Of a DNA stretch of 64,000 nucleotides, positions 15,960 through 25,791 are shown one piece after another. Source of the DNA: JBBQWZ01 sp038210135. Lineage in GTDB: Bacteria > Acidobacteriota > Terriglobia > Bryobacterales > Bryobacteraceae. Every line of letters starts with the position of its first letter. The first letter of the stretch is position 1. The position numbers and the translations under genes were made by a program. Below the pieces are notes generated by a model. That model worked only from the letters and a program-made list of their open reading frames with translations. It was not told where the DNA came from and searched no databases. The stretch is from positions 1 through 64,000 of the forward strand of contig JBBQWZ010000031.1 in assembly GCA_038210135.1 (NCBI GenBank), in the 5' to 3' direction.

Positions 15960-17366
15960 TTATTTTCGCGAACCTTGGATCAGGGTCCACGGCTTCGAAT
16001 CCATATCGCGGAGCGCGGGCCTCTGCCAATCGAATTCCGGATGCGCATCGAGGTGAGCAGCGGCCTTGAAGTCGCGTCCGCAGGAATGGCCCAGCGACGC
16101 CATCATCGACATCGCGGACGCCATCGCCGCATCGGCAACTTTCGCCTGCACCGCTCCGGCCGTACCGTAGGGAGGCTGCCACGGCTGCGATCCGCGCTTC
16201 GATTCCTCGATATGTCCGCACAGCGTGCGTTCGCTGGCCTGTTCTTTGTTCTCGAACGTATCGAAGTGATCGCCGAGAAATTTCTGCCCCAGGGAAACGT
16301 CGATCCGGCCTTTGTTTTCGGCCATTAGATTCGTCCAGCGAAGCCGCCGTGCGTTCGGGCTCAGACCCATGTCGCGCGTATCGAATTCGGTTTCCTCTTT
16401 GATCAACGCTGGGTTTTCAGGAAAGTTCGATCCGATAAAGTAGCCGTCTTTGGTCCGTTCGAGCGTGACGTGCTTCAACCCCAACTCCAGTTTCGCGATC
16501 TCGTTCGTCTTCCGATCCGCCACCAGCCATGTGTTCGCGTAGCCGCCATTATTGCCGGCCTTCATGAGGCGAGCGAACTCGTCGATCGACGACGAATACT
16601 GCATCGCCTTGCGCGCCCGCACAAATTCCGGAACGCCGTTCGGATCGAAGCCGACAAATTGCGAGATCGTCGTTTCCGTGATCAGGATGCCGGCCGAATT
16701 CATGCCGAAATCGTCACCCGAATGAATCAGGCCCGGCATTCCGTCCATCAGGATGTGATGGCCCTTTGCGGGCGTGATGTCGAACATGATGTTCCAGCGA
16801 GTGCCGGTCATGTAGTCGGTCCAGTTGTTGTGGCCGATCACGACTTTGCCGTCCTTGGTGTAACTTCCGGTCGCCACGAACGCGCTACAGTGCTCGCCCA
16901 CCGGACGCTTCTCGTCCTTCTTGCCGGCGGCGGCATCCGCGTACCGCGTGTAGTAAGGATCGAGTTCAAGCCAAGCGTTCATCGCCACCAGATCCCACAA
17001 ATCGAGCTTCGAGCCTTTCGACGCGAGGCCTTTCTGGATGCCCTGAATTTCTTCGCGGTACTCGGCCTCGACGTGCGGCCACAGAACTCGCTCGGCCGCG
17101 CTACGAAAATACGCCCAATCCTTCGATCCGTGCGTCATCGATAGCTTGATCGCGCGATGCGCATCTTCGATTTCAGGCGCCAGCAGGGAGCCATGCTGAA
17201 ATCCGATTTCAGCCGGTTTGCCTTCGAGGTGAACCAGGATCCAGCCGTTTTCGGCAGGTTTGCGGTACGCGCGCGAGGATTTCTCTCCGACGCGGCTGCC
17301 CGCGAAGGCGGCGGAGATCGCGATCACAAATAGCGTTGGCGCAACCCAGAAAGTGCGTGTTCGCAT
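15960..17366 (-). CDS. Secreted Ntn-hydrolase, peptidase C45/phospholipase-B-like
   Basis: A 468-residue protein with a signal peptide (MRTRTFWVAPTLFVIAISAAFA). The probable nucleophile lies in EHCSAFVATG, followed by VIGHNNWTDY and SGDDFGMNSAGILITETT; the Cys-Ser, His-Asn-x-Trp and Asp-Asp-Phe elements resemble phospholipase-B-like and C45 acyltransferase families, whose members mature by self-cleavage before the cysteine. The likely activity is amide or ester hydrolysis in the periplasm. I use the ATG at 17366; the ORF upstream to 17627 reads through the divergent gene. It is divergent from the thioredoxin-fold gene across an 88-bp gap. Confidence 0.78.
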   Translation of the reverse strand: MRTRTFWVAPTLFVIAISAAFAGSRVGEKSSRAYRKPAENGWILVHLEGKPAEIGFQHGSLLAPEIEDAHRAIKLSMTHGSKDWAYFRSAAERVLWPHVEAEYREEIQGIQKGLASKGSKLDLWDLVAMNAWLELDPYYTRYADAAAGKKDEKRPVGEHCSAFVATGSYTKDGKVVIGHNNWTDYMTGTRWNIMFDITPAKGHHILMDGMPGLIHSGDDFGMNSAGILITETTISQFVGFDPNGVPEFVRARKAMQYSSSIDEFARLMKAGNNGGYANTWLVADRKTNEIAKLELGLKHVTLERTKDGYFIGSNFPENPALIKEETEFDTRDMGLSPNARRLRWTNLMAENKGRIDVSLGQKFLGDHFDTFENKEQASERTLCGHIEESKRGSQPWQPPYGTAGAVQAKVADAAMASAMSMMASLGHSCGRDFKAAAHLDAHPEFDWQRPALRDMDSKPWTLIQGSRK

Positions 17367-17454
17367 GGTCCTTACATTATGCGGCACGCTCCGGTCGGCG
17401 CGGAACCGATGGATTTTCTGACGCGAGTTCGTTTTTGGCACCATCCTGAGATGT

Positions 17455-18015
17455 ATGTGCATCGCGATTCTGCTTCTTTTTATTTCGATAGCGAATGCTG
17501 CGGAATCGCCGAAGCTCAGCGTTGGCGAACCGCTGCCTGCGTTGAAGGGCGAATTCCTGACCAGTCGCAAAGCTGAACTTCCAGCCGCGAGTTCCGGCAA
17601 AATCGCGCTGCTCGCCATCGGGTTCACCTACGACTCACGATTTGCCGTCGAAGCCTGGTCAAACAGGTTTCGAAAAGAATTCGCCCGGAATCCGCGCGTC
17701 ACCTGGTTCGAGATTCCGATGATCGGCGGAATGGCCCGCATGGGCAAGTGGTTCATCGACTCCGGAATGCGCCGCGGAACTCCGAAAGAACTGCGGGAAA
17801 ACGTAATCACGGTCTTCGGCGGCGTCGATCCCTGGAAGAAGCGTCTGGCCCTTGAAAACGACCGCGATGCTCACCTGGTGCTCATCGATGAGGCAGGAAT
17901 CGTCCGCTGGACTTACCGCGAGCACCTCAACGCAAATGCGATCAACGAAGCAAAATTCGTTGAACTGGTCGCCGAGGTCCGGCGCCTGGCCAGCGCCATG
18001 TCATCAAAGAATTGA
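17455..18015 (+). CDS. Exported thioredoxin-fold protein (ATP10/AhpC-TSA-like)
   Basis: A 186-residue protein with a signal peptide (MCIAILLLFISIANAAES). The body has the strand-helix pattern of a thioredoxin fold (KIALLAIGFTYDSR, then VTWFEIPMIGG, and AHLVLIDEAGIVRW near residue 140). GMRRGTPKEL near residue 105 resembles ATP10-type proteins. There is no CxxC, so it is not a classical oxidoreductase. ATP10 relatives act in respiratory-complex assembly; whether that holds here is unknown. Its stop is 7 bp from the convergent serine hydrolase stop. Confidence 0.68.
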   Translation: MCIAILLLFISIANAAESPKLSVGEPLPALKGEFLTSRKAELPAASSGKIALLAIGFTYDSRFAVEAWSNRFRKEFARNPRVTWFEIPMIGGMARMGKWFIDSGMRRGTPKELRENVITVFGGVDPWKKRLALENDRDAHLVLIDEAGIVRWTYREHLNANAINEAKFVELVAEVRRLASAMSSKN

Positions 18016-18022
18016 ACTCCAG

Positions 18023-19378
18023 CTACTTTTTCATCGCCTTTTGATGAGCCCCATTCTGATGCAGGATCAAGTGCGTCACCTTTCCATTCTCATCGCGGAC
18101 AAAGGAGACTTGCGCCTCGACGACCTTCAAATAGAATTCCGTATCTTTGGTCGCAAACAGCTCGAACTTCGGCTGTCCGGTAATTTGCGTAAACAGACGC
18201 GAACCCTCAGCGATGATCGTCACCGTCGCCGGCCCTAAAGCATATTCGCCGGTGTAGGTCTGTAGGAGTTTTGAATCTACAATCACCTCCGGTGGAGGCG
18301 GATCGTAATGCTTGACGGGATATTTGATTTCGAGAATGTGGCGCCCGATGTCGTCGTTGTCTAAAGAGGTATTGCAGAGCACGACGACGCCGCGTTTCGC
18401 CGCCGGATCGAAACCCGCGAAGGTACGATACCCCGCGGTACCGCCATTGTGCCAGACGATCTCGGTTCCGAACTTCGTGAGGCGGTGCCACGCCATCATG
18501 ATGTCCAAATCCGGTACTCCGGTATCGCGGTGGACCGAGCGCATCCGCCGCATCGCCGCCTTCAGCGGAGTGTCTTTGAACTCCAGATTCGCTTCGAGGA
18601 ACGTCAGCATGTCGTTCACCGTGGACCGGATCGCACCGGCTCCGGCAAGCGCATCCAGGTCCCAATTCTTGACCGGATTCAAGGCGGCATCGTGACCGAT
18701 CGCCAGCCGCTTCCGCTGGTCCGCGGAAAGCGCGATCGACGTGCTGGTCATCCCGAGCGGAATCAGGATCCGCTTTTTAAGCAATTCCTCATAACTCATC
18801 CCCGCTTTGCGGGCCAGCGCGTGACCAAGCAATCCGACGCCGAGATTCGAATATTGATACTTCTCGCCGATGTCGCGCTTGAGTTCATAGCTCGAAAGAA
18901 ATTCGTAGAGCTTATCCGGCGTGTAATCGGCGTATGGATTTTCCGGATCGGCGGGCTTGAAGTTGGTAGGCATCCCGGGAAGTCCGGACACCTGCGTCGA
19001 GAGGTCGATCAGCGTAATCTGCTTGCCGTTCCGCTGCGGAACCTTGACCAAATCCGGAAGCAACTTCGCGACCGGAGTATCCGCTGTCACCTCGCCGCGT
19101 TCGATCATGTCGGCCAGCAGCAGCGACGTAAACACCTTCGAGATGGAGCCAATTTCGTAGACTGAATCGGCCCCGGCCTCGACGCGCCCTCCCTTGGTGA
19201 GGGTTCCCCGCGCAACGAACTCGCGGCCCGCCGCTGACGTGGTCCCGACCACAATCGAAACCGCCTTTTCCCCCTCGTCCACTCGATTGGAAATCAGGGC
19301 CCGGATCTCGGCCGGCGTAGCCGCCGACATCGTCGCGGCTGCGATCGCGAACGAGCACAAAACACGAAACATCAGCAT
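18023..19378 (-). CDS. Serine hydrolase, beta-lactamase (class C/penicillin-binding) family
   Basis: A 451-residue exported protein (signal peptide MLMFRVLCSFAIAAATMSA). The nucleophile motif SISK (S-x-x-K, in YEIGSISKVFTSLLLA) and a later YSN (YQYSNLGVGLLG) and HNGGTAGYR mark the PF00144 fold. About 100 residues follow the catalytic domain and may be a lipocalin-like beta domain (YTGEYALGPATVTIIAEGSR). Such proteins are esterases, D-aminopeptidases or beta-lactamases; motifs alone do not tell which. The start at 19378 is taken because it opens the signal peptide. Confidence 0.88.
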   Translation of the reverse strand: MLMFRVLCSFAIAAATMSAATPAEIRALISNRVDEGEKAVSIVVGTTSAAGREFVARGTLTKGGRVEAGADSVYEIGSISKVFTSLLLADMIERGEVTADTPVAKLLPDLVKVPQRNGKQITLIDLSTQVSGLPGMPTNFKPADPENPYADYTPDKLYEFLSSYELKRDIGEKYQYSNLGVGLLGHALARKAGMSYEELLKKRILIPLGMTSTSIALSADQRKRLAIGHDAALNPVKNWDLDALAGAGAIRSTVNDMLTFLEANLEFKDTPLKAAMRRMRSVHRDTGVPDLDIMMAWHRLTKFGTEIVWHNGGTAGYRTFAGFDPAAKRGVVVLCNTSLDNDDIGRHILEIKYPVKHYDPPPPEVIVDSKLLQTYTGEYALGPATVTIIAEGSRLFTQITGQPKFELFATKDTEFYLKVVEAQVSFVRDENGKVTHLILHQNGAHQKAMKK

Positions 19379-19548
19379 CCCGGTAGAATACCTCTGTTTG
19401 GCGCGGAAAAAACCGCTACAGGCGTTGGCAGGCTTGGCATCACTAGGCGGAGCCGTACTCATCCTTCACCGGCTTCGCGTTATCGCTGAGAAGAGTCACC
19501 GCGTGGAGGCGACGGAAAGCACAGCCGGTGCTGAGTAAGGCCGCGTAG

Positions 19549-19932
19549 TTAATGACGGTGCGCTCCGGACATACCAGTCCGGCGGACCGTGTCCCCTTCG
19601 AAGTCGAATTCGATCATCACTGCGGCTTCCTCCCCGACCACCCAGCCGTCGTGACCCGGCTCGATCGCGACTGCCTGCGGAGCCGCGAATTCCATCACGC
19701 ATCCATCCGCGTACTGAATATGAATCTGGCCTTTCGCCAAAAAGCCAACGTGCGCGTGCTCGCACAAATCGGTTCCGACTATCGGCTTCATATCTCTCGA
19801 CCAGCGAAATCCCGGCTTATAGATGACGCGCTTTACGCGGCAATCGCCGGCGCGCACGACATCCAGTTGCACGCCTCCCACTTCGCGATGGTCCGCGCCG
19901 GTCATGGGAGCTGTCAGCGGATCCTGAGGCAT
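19549..19932 (-). CDS. Small cupin-domain protein
   Basis: A 127-residue single cupin barrel. CEHAHVGFLAKGQIHIQYADG is the first cupin motif region (His-x-His present) and PGHDGWVVGEE lies in the second. No DNA-binding domain is attached. A strong ribosome site (AAGGAGGG) precedes the ATG by 6-8 bases. It is divergent from the BtuF-like gene with a 92-bp gap that should hold promoters for both. Cupins of this size bind metals and act as isomerases, dioxygenases or sensors; the role is not determined. Confidence 0.78.
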   Translation of the reverse strand: MPQDPLTAPMTGADHREVGGVQLDVVRAGDCRVKRVIYKPGFRWSRDMKPIVGTDLCEHAHVGFLAKGQIHIQYADGCVMEFAAPQAVAIEPGHDGWVVGEEAAVMIEFDFEGDTVRRTGMSGAHRH

Positions 19933-20024
19933 CGTGAACCCTCCTTGTCGTGAGCGACTTGCCGTAACAGTCTATCTCAGCGCATGGCGAATGAAAAACT
20001 TGCGGAACGAACGACAATGAGAAT

Positions 20025-20936
20025 GTGCGAATCGTATCCCTCATCGCCTCTGCCACGGAAATTGTGCACGCGCTCGGACTCGGCGAGTTCCAGGTCGGCC
20101 GCTCTCATGAGTGCGACTATCCGGACTCGATCGCCAGCCTGCCAGTCTGTTCAAAGCCCCGCTTCGACATCCACGGCAACTCGCAGGAAATCGACCAGCG
20201 CGTCAAAGAAACGCTCCGTAGCGCCGAGAGCGTCTATGAAGTATTAGACGAGGTCCTCGAATCGCTCGCGCCCACGCACATTCTCACCCAGACGCAATGC
20301 AAGGTCTGCGCGGTGAGCCTCGATGATGTCGAACGCGCACTCGGAGATCGCTACGCGACGCGGCCGCAAGTGATCGCGCTCGAGCCGAACAACCTCCTGG
20401 ACATTTGGAAGGACATACGCCGAACCGCAATAGCGTGCGGCGTTCCGGAACGCGGAGAAGCGCTCGTCGCCGATTGCGAACGCCGCATGCGAGAGATTTC
20501 CGACAAAGCTCGCGGTCTCGAAATTGAGCGCCGCGTGGCCTGCATCGAATGGCATGAGCCGCTGATGGCGGCGGGCAACTGGATGCCTCAACTCGTGGAA
20601 ATGTTGGGATCGCAGAATCTGATTGGAATTCCGGGAGGACATTCGCCGTGGATGAGTTGGAACGATCTGTGCGCCGTCGATCCGGAAGTGATCATCAGCA
20701 TGCCGTGCGGCTTCGGCCTCGAACAGACGCGCGCGGAACTCCATTGGCTGACCGAAAATCCGAGGTGGGCCGAACTCAACGCCGTGTGGAATAACGAGGT
20801 GTATCTCGCCGACGGCAATCAATATTTCAATCGTCCGGGTCCGCGGGTGGTCGAATCTCTCGAAATTCTCGCCGAGATTCTGCTGCCGCAAGCGTTTCCG
20901 CCGAAGCACGAAGGTAAGGCCTGGCAGCGGATATAA
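20025..20936 (+). CDS. BtuF-like substrate-binding protein (cobalamin/siderophore type)
   Basis: A 303-residue protein of the PF01497 periplasmic-binding-protein fold, starting at a GTG with the sequence MRIVSLIASATEIVHALG. The motif SHECDYPDS near residue 30 and LTQTQCKVCAV near 88 are typical of 'cobalamin-binding' BtuF-like proteins. It has no signal peptide, so it may work in the cytoplasm or be exported another way; related soluble versions occur in many acidobacteria and actinobacteria. No BtuCD transporter genes are adjacent. The stop is 3 bp from the convergent creatininase-like gene. Confidence 0.82.
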   Translation: MRIVSLIASATEIVHALGLGEFQVGRSHECDYPDSIASLPVCSKPRFDIHGNSQEIDQRVKETLRSAESVYEVLDEVLESLAPTHILTQTQCKVCAVSLDDVERALGDRYATRPQVIALEPNNLLDIWKDIRRTAIACGVPERGEALVADCERRMREISDKARGLEIERRVACIEWHEPLMAAGNWMPQLVEMLGSQNLIGIPGGHSPWMSWNDLCAVDPEVIISMPCGFGLEQTRAELHWLTENPRWAELNAVWNNEVYLADGNQYFNRPGPRVVESLEILAEILLPQAFPPKHEGKAWQRI

Positions 20937-20939
20937 GCG

Positions 20940-21776
20940 CTATTTCGTGGCCAAAAGCTTCTGAATCTGCGCGACGCCGTAGTCCACTTTTAACTCAAAA
21001 ATGCGCTTTCCTAACGCGCCGCTGGACGGACGTCCGTCGCCGCTGATGCCGTTGTTAATCCGCTGCGAATTCGGATCGCGAGGCTCGCCCGGCTTGCGGA
21101 CCGGGTCGCCGACCGCCGTCTTCACCAGATCCTTCCGAACCCAATCCTTGTCACCGCCGAGATAGAGCATCTCCGACGTGTCCGGAATCCCGGCATGCGA
21201 GCTCAGCGGATATTTGTTCTCAGCCAGCCATTTGTCGAAGTCGCCATTCGCCTTCGAATACACTTCGTCGCAGTAGACGACGCGAATTCCCTGCCCCGCG
21301 TACTTGGCGTCCAGCTTCGCCGCGACCTCGCCAAGTTCCTTCTGGCCACCGCCATGGTCGCCCATCAGAACCACGTTCTTGAATCCGCTCTTAATGAGTT
21401 GCTCGGCCACCTGTTCGTTTAAATCGCGGAACAGCGGGCCGGTCAGCCCGATCGTCCCGGGTAGGGTCGCGCTCGCATTGTTCACCGAGAACGGCATCAC
21501 CGGAGCGGCGATTGCATTGCCGAGTTTCGCAGCCATTGCGAGCACGGTGGCATGCCCCATCAAGGTGTGACCGCCATTCACGTTTTGCGGACCGCGTTGC
21601 TCAGTGCCCCCGTTATACACCAACGCCGTCGTCTTGCCGGCTTCGATGGCCTGCTTCACTTCGGACCACGTCATCATCTCAAAATCGATATTTCGCAGCG
21701 TGTGAATATTGGGTTGCGCAAGCGCGCTGAGGCAGCTGACAGTCAGGGTCGCGAGCGCAAGACGGGTTGATCGCAT
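20940..21776 (-). CDS. Secreted creatininase-family protein with altered metal site
   Basis: A 278-residue protein with a signal peptide (MRSTRLALATLTVSCLSALAQ). The creatininase signature is recognisable but changed: GGTEQRGPQNVNGGHT replaces the usual E-x-H-G-P-H-L-P, and GDHGGGQKELGEVAAKL replaces N-G-H-G-G-N. The metal-binding His after Glu-Gln is Arg. Whether it still binds metal and hydrolyses an amide is open. ATG 21776 is preferred over 21788 because GGAG lies 6 bases before it. It is divergent from the DUF1592 cytochrome gene. Confidence 0.8.
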   Translation of the reverse strand: MRSTRLALATLTVSCLSALAQPNIHTLRNIDFEMMTWSEVKQAIEAGKTTALVYNGGTEQRGPQNVNGGHTLMGHATVLAMAAKLGNAIAAPVMPFSVNNASATLPGTIGLTGPLFRDLNEQVAEQLIKSGFKNVVLMGDHGGGQKELGEVAAKLDAKYAGQGIRVVYCDEVYSKANGDFDKWLAENKYPLSSHAGIPDTSEMLYLGGDKDWVRKDLVKTAVGDPVRKPGEPRDPNSQRINNGISGDGRPSSGALGKRIFELKVDYGVAQIQKLLATK

Positions 21777-21979
21777 GGGTGGCTCCATTTCCTCAGAGCG
21801 GAGGATATCATGGTGCGCGCGATCGAGGCTACGCCCCAGCGCCTGACGTATCTCACTGAAGTCGCGTGAGATCGCCTTGACTCTCTATTGGGCAAACTTT
21901 ATAATTCGGTGAGCTTCGGAGCCTGCTTCGAAGCCGGATTTCTGTGGCCTCGGAACCACGTAGCTCGTCGAGGGAGTGA

Positions 21980-24400
21980 TTGACGCGAAATCTGTTGGCC
22001 GTCATTTGGATGTCGATTCTGTGCGCCGCGACGGCCGCTGGGCAGAACTCCGCCAAGCACGCGCTCTCGGCGCAAACGGTAACGAATCGCTACTGCGCGG
22101 GCTGTCACAACGCAAAGCTTTCGAGTGGCGGCTTCGATCTCGCGAAGCTGGATCTCCAACAGCCGGAGCGCAACGCGGATCAGGCGGAGAAGGTAATCCG
22201 CAGGCTGCGCGCAGGTTTGATGCCGCCGGCCGGAATGCCGCGGCCGGATGCGGCGACAACCAAAGCCTTGGTCGTATCGCTCGAAAGCTCGATTGATCGC
22301 GCGGCCGCGGCGCATCCGAATCCAGGGCGTCCCGCGCTCCATCGTTTGAATCGCACGGAGTACACCAGGGCGGTACGGCAACTGCTGGCGGTGGACGTCG
22401 ACGTCTCGACGCTGTTGCCCGCCGACGACATGAGCCATGGCTTCGACAACATGTCAGACGTGCTGACGATGTCGCCGGCGCTGATGGAAGGCTATATCCG
22501 CGCCGCCGGCAAGATCAGCCGCGAAGCAGTCGGCGACGCCGGCGCGCTGGCTCTGACATCCACCTATTCGATTCCGCGCGTCGTCTCGCAAGTTCGGCAC
22601 GTCGAAGGCACGCCACTCGGAACGCGTGGCGGCATGGCGGTGGTTCACGATTTTCCGGCGGACGGCGACTACGTTTTCAAGGTCGGCTTCTATTACGCGC
22701 CAACCGGTCCGCTGTTTGGGATGAATCAGGGCAAGGGTCAGACGATCGAGATCGCGGTCAACGGCGTGCGCGTCGCGCTGCTGGATCTGAATCCCTCGAT
22801 GACGCTCGCGAAGGACGGAATCAAAACTCCGCCGGTTCGCGTGAAGGCCGGACCGCAGAGGATTTCCGCTTCATTTCCGCAAAAGGCCGACGGTCCGATC
22901 GAAGACGAGTACCGCATGGTCGAGCAGAGCCTGGTCGATGTCAGCGTCGGCGCGCTGCCCGGCATGACCACTCTGCCGCATCTGCATGAGTTGAGCATTA
23001 CCGGTCCGACGAAGGTCACCGGAATCTCCGACACGCCCGCGCGCCGCAAGATATTTACTTGCCGGCCAGAAGCCGGAGCCGACCAAGTGCCCTGCGCGCG
23101 CAAGATCATCGGAACGATCGCACGTCAGGCGTTCCGCCGCCCTGCGACGGATAACGACATCGAACGGCTGCTGAGCTTCTTTCAGGCCGGCCGCAACGCC
23201 GGGGACTTCGACTCCGGAATTCGCACGGCCCTGCAAGCCATTCTCGCGAGCCCTGAATTCGTATTCCGATTCGAACGCATGCCAGGCAGTGTGACTCCGG
23301 GATCGAACTATCGAATCGCGGATCTCGAGCTTGCGTCGCGGCTCGCGTTCTTTCTGTGGAGTGGTCCGCCGGACGAAGAACTTCTCAGCATCGCGCAACA
23401 AGGCAAGCTCAAAGATCAACTGATGCTCACGGCGCAGGTCAAGCGGATGCTCGCCGATTCGCGATCCGAGGCGCTGGTCACCAATTTCGCCGGGCAATGG
23501 CTTCGCCTGCAGAATCTGAAAACCGTTTCGCCGGATCTCTTCGAATATCCGAACTTCGACCGCACGCTTGCGAATTCGATGCGCCGGGAAACGGAGTTGT
23601 TATTCGAGAGCATCCTTCGCGCGGATCGCAGCATTGTCGATTTGATCTCAGCCGACTATACGTTCGTCGATGAACGCCTGGCGCGGCATTACGGGATACC
23701 GAATGTTTTGGGCAATCGCTTTCGGCGTGTGCAGCTGGCCGATCCGAACCGCTTCGGAATTCTCGGGCACGGCAGCGTGCTGACGTTGACATCCACCGCG
23801 CTTCGGACTTCGCCCGTACAGCGGGGCAAGTATGTAATGGAAGTTTTGCTGGGTACCCCGCCGCCGCCGCCGCCACCGAATGTTCCCGCGCTCCCGGAAA
23901 ATGCGGATCTGCGCACAGCGCACGTCGCCAAGCCGCTCTCGGTCCGCGAACGCCTGGAAGCGCATCGCGTAAATCCGGCTTGCGCGGGCTGCCATAAGAT
24001 GATGGACCCGATCGGTTTCGCGATGGAGAATTTCGACGCCGTCGGCGTTTGGCGCGCGAAGGACAGCGGCTTTCCGATCGATCCGTCCGGCCAGTTATAC
24101 GACGGCGCGAAGTTGAACGGGCCCGCCAGCCTGCGCCGCGCCCTGGTGGAACATTCCGACGCATTCGTCGGGGCTTTCACGGAAAACCTGCTCGCCTACG
24201 GATTGGGTCGCGTGCTCGAAAGTTCCGACATGCCGTTTGTTCGCGCGATCACCAAGTCGGCTAGCGCGACCAACAATCGGTTTTCGTCGTTCATCATGGG
24301 AGTCGTTAACAGCGTGCCGTTCCAGATGCGCCGGGCCGAAGATTCAGCAGCCGGAGCGGCGGACGCGGAGCCCGACGGCAACATCCACAGGAGGTATTGA
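21980..24400 (+). CDS. DUF1587/1595/1592/1588/1585 c-type cytochrome protein
   Basis: An 806-residue exported protein. A haem site CAGCH sits near residue 40 and a second CAGCHKMMDP in the DUF1585 part near residue 672. Between them are RLNRTEYTRAVRQLL (DUF1587), RQAFRRPATDND (DUF1595), DLELASRLAFFLWS (DUF1592) and GHGSVLTLTSTALRTSPV (DUF1588), then a poly-proline run and DUF1585. This multi-domain type is abundant in Planctomycetes and Acidobacteria, nearly always beside a DUF1552 gene, and is thought to work in extracellular or periplasmic redox reactions. The start is a TTG at 21980 after AGGGAG, which gives a good signal peptide (MTRNLLAVIWMSILCAATAA). Confidence 0.9.
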   Translation: MTRNLLAVIWMSILCAATAAGQNSAKHALSAQTVTNRYCAGCHNAKLSSGGFDLAKLDLQQPERNADQAEKVIRRLRAGLMPPAGMPRPDAATTKALVVSLESSIDRAAAAHPNPGRPALHRLNRTEYTRAVRQLLAVDVDVSTLLPADDMSHGFDNMSDVLTMSPALMEGYIRAAGKISREAVGDAGALALTSTYSIPRVVSQVRHVEGTPLGTRGGMAVVHDFPADGDYVFKVGFYYAPTGPLFGMNQGKGQTIEIAVNGVRVALLDLNPSMTLAKDGIKTPPVRVKAGPQRISASFPQKADGPIEDEYRMVEQSLVDVSVGALPGMTTLPHLHELSITGPTKVTGISDTPARRKIFTCRPEAGADQVPCARKIIGTIARQAFRRPATDNDIERLLSFFQAGRNAGDFDSGIRTALQAILASPEFVFRFERMPGSVTPGSNYRIADLELASRLAFFLWSGPPDEELLSIAQQGKLKDQLMLTAQVKRMLADSRSEALVTNFAGQWLRLQNLKTVSPDLFEYPNFDRTLANSMRRETELLFESILRADRSIVDLISADYTFVDERLARHYGIPNVLGNRFRRVQLADPNRFGILGHGSVLTLTSTALRTSPVQRGKYVMEVLLGTPPPPPPPNVPALPENADLRTAHVAKPLSVRERLEAHRVNPACAGCHKMMDPIGFAMENFDAVGVWRAKDSGFPIDPSGQLYDGAKLNGPASLRRALVEHSDAFVGAFTENLLAYGLGRVLESSDMPFVRAITKSASATNNRFSSFIMGVVNSVPFQMRRAEDSAAGAADAEPDGNIHRRY

Positions 24401-25774
24401 GTGTCATTCGTTACGAAGAAACACCTATCGAGGCGCACCCTGTTGCGCGGCGCCGGTGTCGCACTCGGCCTCCCGCTGCTCGAGTCGATGGTGCCCGCTC
24501 AGACTCCACTGGCAAAGACGGCCGCGACGCCGAAGACGCGGCTCGCGTGCATCGAGATGGTCCACGGCGCGGCGGGAAGTACGGGCGAAGGCACGCTGAA
24601 ACATTATTGGGCTCCGGAGAAAACCGGTTCCGATTTCGAGTGGAGCCAGAGTCTCGAACCGCTGGCAAAGTTTCGCGAGTACATTACGATCGTCAGCGAT
24701 ACGGATCTGCGGCCCGCAACGGCGTGGTCCGCGGCGGAAGAAGGCGCCGACCACTTCCGTTCGAGCGCCGCGTATCTGACGGCCGCTCATCCGAAGATGA
24801 CCGAAGGCTCCGACTACTCGGTCGGTACGTCGCTCGATCAAATCTATGCGCAGCAGTTCGGCCAGGATACGCCCATGCCATCGATGCAGCTTTGCATCGA
24901 AGCGGTGGACGCGTCCGGCGCGTGCGATTACGGCTACGCGTGCGTGTACGCCGATACGATCAGCTGGTCGTCGCCGACGACGCCGCTGCCGATGACTCTC
25001 GATCCGCGAATGGCCTTCGAGACTTTGTTCGGAGATGGCGGGACGCCGGAAGAGCGATCGTCCCGGCAGCGTGTCAACCGCAGCATCCTCGATCATATTT
25101 CACAGGAAGTCGCGCGGCTGCAAAAGGGCTTGGGCTCGACGGATCGCAACCGGCTGAGCCAGTACCTCGATAACGTTCGCGAGATCGAACGCCGTATTCA
25201 ACGGATCGAAAAATACAATTCAAGCGGCGAAGCTCGCTCGCTGCCGGCGGCTCCGCTGGGCGTTCCGGATTCGTATGAAGAGCACCTGAACTTGATGTTC
25301 GATTTGCAGGTACTCGCGTTCATGACCGACACCACGCGAGTCTCGTCATTCAAAATGAGCCGCGATGTCAGCGGACGGGTGTGGGCCGCGAGCGGCGTGA
25401 AAACGCCGTTCCATCCCTGTTCGCATCACGGCGAGAATCCTGCGAAAGTGGCGGAATTCGCCAAGCTGAATCGCTATCACGTCAGCCTGATTCCGTATTT
25501 TCTCGAGAAGCTGAAGAACACACCGGACGGCGACGGCAACCTGCTGGATCACTCGATGATTTTGTACGGAAGTCCGATGGGCGACGGCAACGTGCACAAC
25601 CACAAACGCGTGCCGCTGTTCCTCGCGGGCAAAGCCGGCGGCAAACTGAAGGGCAATCTCCACGTCCGCTGCAACGACGGAACACCGATGGCGAACGTGT
25701 ATCTCACGATGATGCGGAAGCTGGGGATCCGGATCGACAGCTTCGGCGACAGTACCGGCGAGATCGCGATTTAG
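24401..25774 (+). CDS. DUF1552 protein with Tat signal
   Basis: A 457-residue protein beginning at a GTG directly after the DUF1592 stop, with AGGAGGT 5 bases upstream. The N-terminus KKHLSRRTLLRGAGVALGLP is a twin-arginine signal, implying export folded, possibly with a cofactor. The rest matches DUF1552 in layout (MVHGAAGS near residue 53, SMILYGSPMGDGNVHNHKR near 385); the fold is related to alkaline-phosphatase/sulfatase-like proteins, but I see no complete catalytic set. It is co-transcribed with the DUF1592 cytochrome and presumably acts with it. Confidence 0.9.
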   Translation: MSFVTKKHLSRRTLLRGAGVALGLPLLESMVPAQTPLAKTAATPKTRLACIEMVHGAAGSTGEGTLKHYWAPEKTGSDFEWSQSLEPLAKFREYITIVSDTDLRPATAWSAAEEGADHFRSSAAYLTAAHPKMTEGSDYSVGTSLDQIYAQQFGQDTPMPSMQLCIEAVDASGACDYGYACVYADTISWSSPTTPLPMTLDPRMAFETLFGDGGTPEERSSRQRVNRSILDHISQEVARLQKGLGSTDRNRLSQYLDNVREIERRIQRIEKYNSSGEARSLPAAPLGVPDSYEEHLNLMFDLQVLAFMTDTTRVSSFKMSRDVSGRVWAASGVKTPFHPCSHHGENPAKVAEFAKLNRYHVSLIPYFLEKLKNTPDGDGNLLDHSMILYGSPMGDGNVHNHKRVPLFLAGKAGGKLKGNLHVRCNDGTPMANVYLTMMRKLGIRIDSFGDSTGEIAI

Positions 25775-25791
25775 GACGCGAGGTGATTCGA

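Noticed and set aside
23858..23880. CCG repeat in the DUF1592 cytochrome gene
   Set aside because: It encodes the proline linker usual before the DUF1585 part of this family and not a separate repeat element.
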